From Rhabdophis nuchalis (taxonomy: Eukaryota; Chordata; Lepidosauria; Squamata; Natricidae): a stretch of 64,000 bases of DNA. Of this stretch, positions 51,101 to 61,400 are shown in pieces. The position numbers were made by a program, and so were the translations under genes. The notes below the pieces were generated by a model. It did not search any database. It was not told where the DNA came from and saw only the letters and a program-made list of their open reading frames with translations. The DNA is taken from positions 39,432,118 through 39,496,117 of the forward strand of contig CM077652.1 in NCBI GenBank assembly GCA_039707465.1. The letters are read 5' to 3'. The stretch's first letter is position 1. Every line of letters begins with the position of its first letter.

Positions 51101-53690
51101 CCCTGAGAAATTACAGCCAAGCGTATCTCAGTATTGAGGAAAGAACTCAATTTAGCCAGGAACTGCAAATTTGGATCGAGAGCTCAAATTTGAACGAGAA
51201 ACACAAATTGGATGGTATCTGGGATGTAGAAGCTGAAAAACAAGTCGATTGGTTTATCTGAGCTTTCCCTGAGAAGTTACAGACAAGTGTATATCAGAAT
51301 TGAGGAAAGAACTCAATTTAGCCAAGAACTGTAAATTTGGATCCAGAGTTCAAATTCGAACGAGAAACACAAATTGGATGCTATGTGGAATGCTAAACCC
51401 GAAAAACAAGTCGATTGGTAGATCTGAGCTTTCCCTGAGAAGTTACAGCCAAGCGTATATCAGAATTGACAAAAGAACTCAGTTTAGCCAAGAACTGCAA
51501 ATTTGGATGTAGAGCTCAAATTCGAACGAGAAACACATATTGGATGATATCTGCGAAGCAGAAGCAGAAAAACAAGAGGATTGGTTGATCTGAGCTTTCC
51601 CTGAGAAGTTACAGCCAAGCGTATATCAGAATTGACAAAAGAACTTAGTTTAGCCAGGAACTGCAAATTTGGATCCAGAGCTCAAATTCGAACGAGAAAC
51701 ACATATTGGATGGTATCTGGAATGCTAAACCCGAAAAACAAGTCGATTGGTTGATCTGAGCTTTCCCTGAGAAGTTACAGCCAAGTGTATATCAGAATTG
51801 AGGAAAGAATTCAATTTAGCCAGGAACTGCAAATTTGGATGCAGAGCTCAAATTAGAACGAGAAACACAAATTGGATGCTATCTGGGATGTAGAAGCTGA
51901 AAAACAAGTCGATTGGTTGATCTGAGCTTTCCCTGAGAAGTTACAGCCGTGTATATCAGAATTGAGGAAAGAATTCAATTTAGCCAAGAACTGCAAATTT
52001 GGATCCAGAGTTCAAATTAGAATGAGAAACACAAATTGGATGCTATCTGGAATGCTAAACCCGAAAAACAAGTCGATTGGTTGATCTGAGCTTTCCCTGA
52101 GAAGTTACAGCCAAGCGTACCTCAGTATTGAGGAAAGAACTCAATTTAGCCAGGAACTGCAAATTTGGATCGAGAGCTCAAATTCGAACGAGAAACACAA
52201 ATTGGATGGTATCTGGGATGTAGAAGCTGGAAAACAAGTCGATTGGTTGATCTGAGCTTTCCCTGAGAAGTTACAGCCAAGCGTATCTCTGTATTGAGGA
52301 AAGAACTCAATTTAGCCAGGAACTGCAAACTTGGATCGAGAGCTCAAATTCGAACGAGAAACACAAATTGGATGGTATCTGGGATGTAGAAGCTGGAAAA
52401 CAAGTCTATTGGTTGATCTGAGCTTTCCCTGAGAAGTTACAGCCAAGTGTATATCAGAATTGAGGAAAGAATTCAATTTAGCCAGGAACTGCAAATTTGG
52501 ATGCAGAGCTCAAATTAGAACGAGAAACACAAATTGGATGGTATCTGGGATGTAGAAGCTGGAAAACAAGTCGATTGGTTGATCTGAGCTTTCCCTGAGA
52601 AGTTACAGCCAAGTGTATATCAGAATTGAGGAAAGAATTCAATTTAGCCAGGAACTGCAAATTTGGATGCAGAGCTCAAATTAGAACGAGAAACACAAAT
52701 TGGATGCTATCTGGGATGTAGAAGCTGAAAAACAAGTCGATTGGTAGATCTGAGCTTTCCCTGAGAAGTTACAGCCAAGTGTATATCAGAATTGAGGAAA
52801 GAATTCAATTTAGCCAGGAACTGCAAATTTGGATGCAGAGCTCAAATTCGAACGAGAAACCCATATTGGATGCTATCTGGAATGCTAATCCCGAAAAACA
52901 AGTCGATCGGTTGATCTGAGCTTTCCCTGAGAAATTACAGCCAAGCGTATCTCAGTATTGAGGAAAGAACTCAATTTAGCCAGGAACTGCAAATTTGGAT
53001 CGAGAGATCAAATTTGAACGAGAAACACAAATTGGATGGTATCTGGGATGTAGAAGCTGAAAAACAAGTCGATTGGTTTATCTGAGCTTTCCCTGAGAAA
53101 TTACAGACAAGTGTATATCAGAATTGAGGAAAGAACTCAATTTAGCCAAGAACTGTAAATTTGGATCCAGAGTTCAAATTCGAACGAGAAACACAAATTG
53201 GATGCTATGTGGAATGCTAAACCCGAAAAACAAGTCGATTGGTAGATCTGAGCTTTCCCTGAGAAGTTACAGCCAAGCGTATATCAGAATTGACAACTCA
53301 GTTTAGCCAAGAACTGCAAATTTGGATGTAGAGCTCAAATTCGAACGAGAAACACATATTGGATGATATCTGCGAAGCAGAAGCAGAAAAACAAGAGGAT
53401 TGGTTGATCTGAGCTTTCCCTGAGAAGTTACAGCCAAGCGTATATCAGAATTGACAAAAGAACTTAGTTTAGCCAGGAACTCCAAATTTGGATCCAGAGC
53501 TCAAATTCGAACGAGAAACACATATTGGATGGTATCTGGAATGCTAAACCCGAAAAACAAGTCGATTGGTTGATCTGAGCTTTCCCTGAGAAGTTACAGC
53601 CAAGTGTATATCAGAATTGATGAAAGAATTCAATTTAGCCAGGAACTGCAAATTTGGATGCAGAGCTCAAATTAGAACGAGAAACACAAA
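48148..53690 (+). repeat. Satellite B, S2 family; 34-mer HOR copy 3
   Basis: Matches 42512-48050 at 5,636 bp, which is 34 monomers less 8 bp. Landmarks with this offset are 43855/49491, 44852/50488, 45664/51300 and 47488/53124. After a private 5-bp deletion at about 53294 (GAATTGACAACTCAG) the offset is 5,631 bp. It leaves S2 at about 53690 through the same junction as at 35975. Confidence 0.87.
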
Positions 53691-55420
53691 TTGGATGGTA
53701 TCTGGGATGCAGAAGCCGAACAACAAGTTGATTGGTTGATCTGAGCTTTCCCTGAGAAGTTATTGCCAAGCGTATATCAGAATTGAGGAAAGAATTCAAT
53801 TTAGCCAGGAACTGCAATTTTGGATGCAGAGCTCAAATTCGAACGAGAAACACATATTGGATGGTATCTGGGATGCAGAAGCCGAAAAACAAGTCGATTG
53901 GTTGATCTGAGCTGTCCCTGAGAAGTTACAGCCAAGCGTATCTCAGAATTGAGAAAAGAACTCAGTTTAGCCAGGTACTACAAATTTGGATCTAGAGATC
54001 AAATTCGAACGAGAAACACATATTGGATGGTATCTGGGATGCAGAAGCCAAAAACAAGTCGATTGGTTGATATGAGCTGTCCCTGAGAAGTTACAGCAAA
54101 GCGTATCTCAGAATTGAAAAAAGAACCCAGTTTAGCCAGGAACTGCAAATTTAGATGCAGAGCTCAAATTCGAACAAGAAACACATATTGGATGCTATCT
54201 GGAATGCTAAACCCGAAAAACAAGTTGATTGGTTGATCTGAGCTTTCCCTGAGAAGTTGCAGCCAAGCGTATATCAGAATTGAGGAAAGAATTCAATTTA
54301 GCCAGGAACTGCAATTTTGGATGCAGAGCTCAAATTCGAACGAGAAACACAAATTGGATGGTATCTGGGATGCAGAAGCCGAAAAACAAGTCGATTGGTT
54401 GATCTGAGCTTTCCCTGAGAAGTTATAGCCAAGCGTATCTCAGAATTGGCAAAAGAACTCAGTTTAGCCAGGAACTGCAAATTTATTTCCAGAGCTCAAA
54501 TTCGAACGAGAAACACAAATTGGATGGTATCTGGGATGCAGAAGCCGAAAAACAAGTCGATTGGTTGATCTGAGCTGTCCCTGAGAAGTTACAGCCAAGC
54601 GTATCTCAGAATTGAGAAAAGAACTCAGTTTAGCCAGGTACTACAAATTTGGATCTAGAGATCAAATTTGAACGAGAAACACATATTGGATGGTATCTGG
54701 GATGCAGAAGCCGAAAAACAAGTTGATTGGTTGATCTGAGCTTTCCCTGAGAAGTTGCAGCCAAGCGTATATCAGAATTGAGGAAAGAATTCAATTTAGC
54801 CAGGAACTGCAATTTTGGATGCAGAGCTCAAATTCGAACGAGAAACACAAATTGGATGGTATCTGGAATGCTAAACCCGAACAACAAGTTGATTGGTTGA
54901 TCTGAGCTTTCCCTGAGAAGTTGCAGCCAAGCGTATATCAGAATTGAGAAAAGAATTCAATTTAGCCAGGAACTGCAATTTTGGATGCAGAGCTCAAATT
55001 CGAACGAGAAACACAAATTGGATGGTATCTGGGATGCAGAAGCCGAAAAACAGATCGATTGGTTGATCTGAGCTTTCCCTGAGAAGTTACAGCCAAGCGT
55101 ATCTCAGAATTGACAAAAGAACCCAGTTTAGCCAGGAACTGCAAATTTGGATCCAGAGCTCAAATTCGAACGAGAAACAGAAATTGGATGGTATCTGGGA
55201 TGGAGAAGCCGAAAAACAAGAGGATTGGTTGATCTGAGCTTTCCCTGAGAAGTTACAGCCAAGCGTATATCAGAATTGACAAAAGAACTTAGTTTAGCCA
55301 GGAACTGCAAATTTGGATCCAGAGCTCAAATTCGAACGAGAAACACATATTGCATGGTATCTGGAATGCTAAACCCGAAAAACAAGTCGATTGGTTGATC
55401 TGAGCTTTCCCTGAGAAGTT
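53690..55420 (+). repeat. Satellite B, S1 family, third block
   Basis: About 10 S1 monomers. From about 53835 the sequence matches 39915 onward at an offset of 13,920 bp, and the match continues across the following S1-to-S2 switch to about 57312. Confidence 0.82.
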
Positions 55421-58400
55421 ACAGCCAAGCGTATCTCAGTATTGAGGAAAGAACTCAATTTAGCTAGGAACTGCAAATTTGGATCGAGAGCTCAAATTCG
55501 AACGAGAAACACAAATTGGATGGTATCTGGGATGTAGAAGCTGAAAAACACGTCGATTGGTTGATCTGAGCTTTCCCTGAGAAGTTACAGCCGTGTATAT
55601 CAGAATTGAGGAAAGAATTCAATTTAGCCAAGAACTGCAAATTTGGATCCAGAGTTCAAATTAGAATGAGAAACACAAATTGGATGCTATCTGGAATGCT
55701 AAACCCGAAAAACAAGTCGATTGGTTGATCTGAGCTTTCCCTGAGAAGTTACAGCCAAGCGTACCTCAGTATTGAGGAAAGAACTCAATTTAGCCAGGAA
55801 CTGCAAATTTGGATCGAGAGCTCAAATTCGAACGAGAAACACAAATTGGATGCTATCTGGGATGTAGAAGCTGGAAAACAAGTCGATTGGTTGATCTGAG
55901 CTTTCCCTGAGAAGTTACAGCCAAGCGTATCTCTGTATTGAGGAAAGAACTCAATTTAGCCAGGAACTGCAAATTTGGATCGAGAGCTCAAATTCGAACG
56001 AGAAACACAAATTGGATGGTATCTGGGATGTAGAAGCTGGAAAACAAGTCGATTGGTTGATCTGAGCTTTCCCTGAGAAGTTACAGCCAAGTGTATATCA
56101 GAATTGAGGAAAGAATTCAATTTAGCCAGGAACTGCAAATTTGGATGCAGAGCTCAAATTAGAACGAGAAACACAAATTGGATGGTATCTGGGATGTAGA
56201 AGCTGGAAAACAAGTCGATTGGTTGATCTGAGCTTTCCCTGAGAAGTTACAGCCAAGTGTATATCAGAATTGAGGAAAGAATTCAATTTAGCCAGGAACT
56301 GCAAATTTGGATGCAGAGCTCAAATTAGAACGAGAAACACAAATTGGATGCTATCTGGGATGTAGAAGCTGAAAAACAAGTCGATTGGTTGATCTGAGCT
56401 TTCCCTGAGAAGTTACAGCCGTGTATATCAGAATTGAGGAAAGAATTCAATTTAGCCAAGAACTGCAAATTTGGATCCAGAGTTCAAATTAGAATGAGAA
56501 ACACAAATTGGATGCTATCTGGAATGCTAAACCCGAAAAACAAGTCGATTGGTTGATCTGAGCTTTCCCTGAGAAGTTACAGCCAAGCGTACCTCAGTAT
56601 TGAGGAAAGAACTCAATTTAGCCAGGAACTGCAAATTTGGATCGAGAGCTCAAATTCGAACGAGAAACACAAATTGGATGGTATCTGGGATGTAGAAGCT
56701 GGAAAACAAGTCGATTGGTTGATCTGAGCTTTCCCTGAGAAGTTACAGCCAAGCGTATCTCTGTATTGAGGAAAGAACTCAATTTAGCCAGGAACTGCAA
56801 ATTTGGATCGAGAGCTCAAATTCGAACGAGAAACACAAATTGGATGGTATCTGGGATGTAGAAGCTGGAAAACAAGTCGATTGGTTGATCTGAGCTTTCC
56901 CTGAGAAGTTACAGCCAAGTGTATATCAGAATTGAGGAAAGAATTCAATTTAGCCAGGAACTGCAAATTTGGATGCAGAGCTCAAATTAGAACGAGAAAC
57001 ACAAATTGGATGGTATCTGGGATGTAGAAGCTGGAAAACAAGTCGATTGGTTGATCTGAGCTTTCCCTGAGAAGTTACAGCCAAGTGTATATCAGAATTG
57101 AGGAAAGAATTCAATTTAGCCAGGAACTGCAAATTTGGATGCAGAGCTCAAATTAGAACGAGAAACACAAATTGGATGCTATCTGGGATGTAGAAGCTGA
57201 AAAACAAGTCGATTGGTAGATCTGAGCTTTCCCTGAGAAGTTACAGCCAAGTGTATATCAGAATTGAGGAAAGAATTCAATTTAGCCAGGAACTGCAAAT
57301 TTGGATGCAGAGCTCAAATTAGAACGAGAAACACAAATTGGATGCTATCTGGGATGTAGAAGCTGAAAAACAAGTCGATTGGTAGATCTGAGCTTTCCCT
57401 GAGAAGTTACAGCCAAGTGTATATCAGAATTGACAAAAGAACTCAGTTTAGCCAGGAACTGCAAATTTGGATGCAGAGCTCAAATTCGAACGAGAAACCC
57501 ATATTGGATGCTATCTGGAATGCTAATCCCGAAAAACAAGTCGATCGGTTGATCTGAGCTTTCCCTGAGAAATTACAGCCAAGCGTATCTCAGTATTGAG
57601 GAAAGAACTCAATTTAGCCAGGAACTGCAAATTTGGATCGAGAGCTCAAATTTGAACGAGAAACACAAATTGGATGTTATCTGGGATGTAGAAGCTGAAA
57701 AACAAGTCGATTGGTTTATCTGAGCTTTCCCTGAGAAGTTACAGACAAGTGTATATCAGAATTGAGGAAAGAACTCAATTTAGCCAAGAACTGTAAATTT
57801 GGATCCAGAGTTCAAATTCGAACGAGAAACACAAATTGGATGCTATGTGGAATGCTAAACCCGAAAAACAAGTCGATTGGTAGATCTGAGCTTTTCCTGA
57901 GAAGTTACAGCCAAGCGTATATCAGAATTGACAAAAGAACTCAGTTTAGCCAAGAACTGCAAATTTGGATGTAGAGCTCAAATTCGAACGAGAAACACAT
58001 ATTGGATGGTATCTGCGAAGCAGAAGCAGAAAAACAAGAGGATTGGTTGATCTGAGCTTTCCCTGAGAAGTTACAGCCAAGCGTATATCAGAATTGACAA
58101 AAGAACTTAGTTTAGCCAGGAACTGCAAATTTGGATCCAGAGCTCAAATTCGAACGAGAAACACATATTGGATGGTATCTGGAATGCTAAACCCGAAAAA
58201 CAAGTCGATTGGTTGATCTGAGCTTTCCCTGAGAAGTTACAGCCAAGTGTATATCAGAATTGAGGAAAGAATTCAATTTAGCCAGGAACTGCAAATTTGG
58301 ATGCAGAGCTCAAATTAGAACGAGAAACACAAATTGGATGGTATCTGGGATGTAGAAGCTGGAAAACAAGTCGATTGGTTGATCTGAGCTTTCCCTGAGA

Positions 58401-61400
58401 AGTTACAGCCAAGTGTATATCAGAATTGAGGAAAGAATTCAATTTAGCCAGGAACTGCAAATTTGGATGCAGAGCTCAAATTAGAACGAGAAACACAAAT
58501 TGGATGCTATCTGGGATGTAGAAGCTGAAAAACAAGTCGATTGGTTGATCTGAGCTTTCCCTGAGAAGTTACAGCCGTGTATATCAGAATTGAGGAAAGA
58601 ATTCAATTTAGCCAAGAACTGCAAATTTGGATCCAGAGTTCAAATTAGAATGAGAAACACAAATTGGATGCTATCTGGAATGCTAAACCCGAAAAACAAG
58701 TCGATTGGTTGATCTGAGCTTTCCCTGAGAAGTTACAGCCAAGCGTACCTCAGTATTGAGGAAAGAACTCAATTTAGCCAGGAACTGCAAATTTGGATCG
58801 AGAGCTCAAATTCGAACGAGAAACACAAATTGGATGGTATCTGGGATGTAGAAGCTGGAAAACAAGTCGATTGGTTGATCTGAGCTTTCCCTGAGAAGTT
58901 ACAGCCAAGCGTATCTCTGTATTGAGGAAAGAACTCAATTTAGCCAGGAACTGCAAATTTGGATCGAGAGCTCAAATTCGAACGAGAAACACAAATTGGA
59001 TGGTATCTGGGATGTAGAAGCTGGAAAACAAGTCGATTGGTTGATCTGAGCTTTCCCTGAGAAGTTACAGCCAAGTGTATATCAGAATTGAGGAAAGAAT
59101 TCAATTTAGCCAGGAACTGCAAATTTGGATGCAGAGCTCAAATTAGAACGAGAAACACAAATTGGATGGTATCTGGGATGTAGAAGCTGGAAAACAAGTC
59201 GATTGGTTGATCTGAGCTTTCCCTGAGAAGTTACAGCCAAGTGTATATCAGAATTGAGGAAAGAATTCAATTTAGCCAGGAACTGCAAATTTGGATGCAG
59301 AGCTCAAATTAGAACGAGAAACACAAATTGGATGCTATCTGGGATGTAGAAGCTGAAAAACAAGTCGATTGGTAGATCTGAGCTTTCCCTGAGAAGTTAC
59401 AGCCGTGTATATCAGAATTGAGGAAAGAATTCAATTTAGCCAGGAACTGCAAATTTGGATGCAGAGCTCAAATTAGAACGAGAAACACAAATTGGATGCT
59501 ATCTGGGATGTAGAAGCTGAAAAACAAGTCGATTGGTAGATCTGAGCTTTCCCTGAGAAGTTACAGCCAAGTGTATATCAGAATTGACAAAAGAACTCAG
59601 TTTAGCCAGGAACTGCAAATTTGGATGCAGAGCTCAAATTCGAACGAGAAACCCATATTGGATGCTATCTGGAATGCTAATCCCGAAAAACAAGTCGATC
59701 GGTTGATCTGAGCTTTCCCTGAGAAATTACAGCCAAGCGTATCTCAGTATTGAGGAAAGAACTCAATTTAGCCAGGAACTGCAAATTTGGATGCAGAGCT
59801 CAAATTCGAACGAGAAACCCATATTGGATGGTATCTGGGATGTAGAAGCTGAAAAACAAGTCGATCGGTTGATCTGAGCTTTCCCTGAGAAATTACAGCC
59901 AAGCGTATCTCAGTATTGAGGAAAGAACTCAATTTAGCCAGGAACTGCAAATTTGGATCGAGAGCTCAAATTTGAACGAGAAACACAAATTGGATGGTAT
60001 CTGGGATGTAGAAGCTGAAAAACAAGTCGATTGGTTTATCTGAGCTTTCCCTGAGAAGTTACAGACAAGTGTATATCAGAATTGAGGAAAGAACTCAATT
60101 TAGCCAAGAACTGTAAATTTGGATCCAGAGTTCAAATTCGAACGAGAAACACAAATTGGATGCTATGTGGAATGCTAAACCCGAAAAACAAGTCGATTGG
60201 TAGATCTGAGCTTTCCCTGAGAAGTTACAGCCAAGCGTATATCAGAATTGACAAAAGAACTCAGTTTAGCCAAGAACTGCAAATTTGGATGTAGAGCTCA
60301 AATTCGAACGAGAAACACATATTGGATGGTATCTGCGAAGCAGAAGCAGAAAAACAAGTCGATTGGTTGATCTGAGCTTTCCCTGAGAAGTTACAGCCAA
60401 GCGTATCTCAGTATTGAGGAAAGAACTCAATTTAGCTAGGAACTGCAAATTTGGATCGAGAGCTCAAATTCGAACGAGAAACACAAATTGGATGGTATCT
60501 GGGATGTAGAAGCTGAAAAACAAGTCGATTGGTTGATCTGAGCTTTCCCTGAGAAGTTACAGCCGTGTATATCAGAATTGAGGAAAGAATTCAATTTAGC
60601 CAAGAACTGCAAATTTGGATCCAGAGTTCAAATTAGAATGAGAAACACAAATTGGATGCTATCTGGAATGCTAAACCCGAAAAACAAGTCGATTGGTTGA
60701 TCTGAGCTTTCCCTGAGAAGTTACAGCCAAGCGTACCTCAGTATTGAGGAAAGAACTCAATTTAGCCAGGAACTGCAAATTTGGATCGAGAGCTCAAATT
60801 CGAACGAGAAACACAAATTGGATGGTATCTGGGATGTAGAAGCTGGAAAACAAGTCGATTGGTTGATCTGAGCTTTCCCTGAGAAGTTACAGCCAAGCGT
60901 ATCTCTGTATTGAGGAAAGAACTCAATTTAGCCAGGAACTGCAAATTTGGATCGAGAGCTCAAATTCGAACGAGAAACACAAATTGGATGGTATCTGGGA
61001 TGTAGAAGCTGGAAAACAAGTCGATTGGTTGATCTGAGCTTTCCCTGAGAAGTTACAGCCAAGTGTATATCAGAATTGAGGAAAGAATTCAATTTAGCCA
61101 GGAACTACAAATTTGGATGCAGAGCTCAAATTAGAACGAGAAACACAAATTGGATGCTATCTGGGATGTAGAAGCTGAAAAACAAGTCGATTGGTAGATC
61201 TGAGCTTTCCCTGAGAAGTTACAGCCAAGTGTATATCAGAATTGACAAAAGAACTCAGTTTAGCCAGGAACTGCAAATTTGGATGCAGAGCTCAAATTCG
61301 AACGAGAAACCCATATTGGATGCTATCTGGAATGCTAATCCCGAAAAACAAGTCGATCGGTTGATCTGAGCTTTCCCTGAGAAATTACAGCCAAGCGTAT

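Noticed and set aside
28000..57000. Assembly artefact as the full explanation of the long near-identical blocks.
   Set aside because: Private differences exist between copies (for example the 5-bp deletion near 53294, CAAACTTGG at 52327, AAAAATAAG at 42453), so the copies are not plain duplicates of one sequence. Copy number could still be wrong and needs long-read support.
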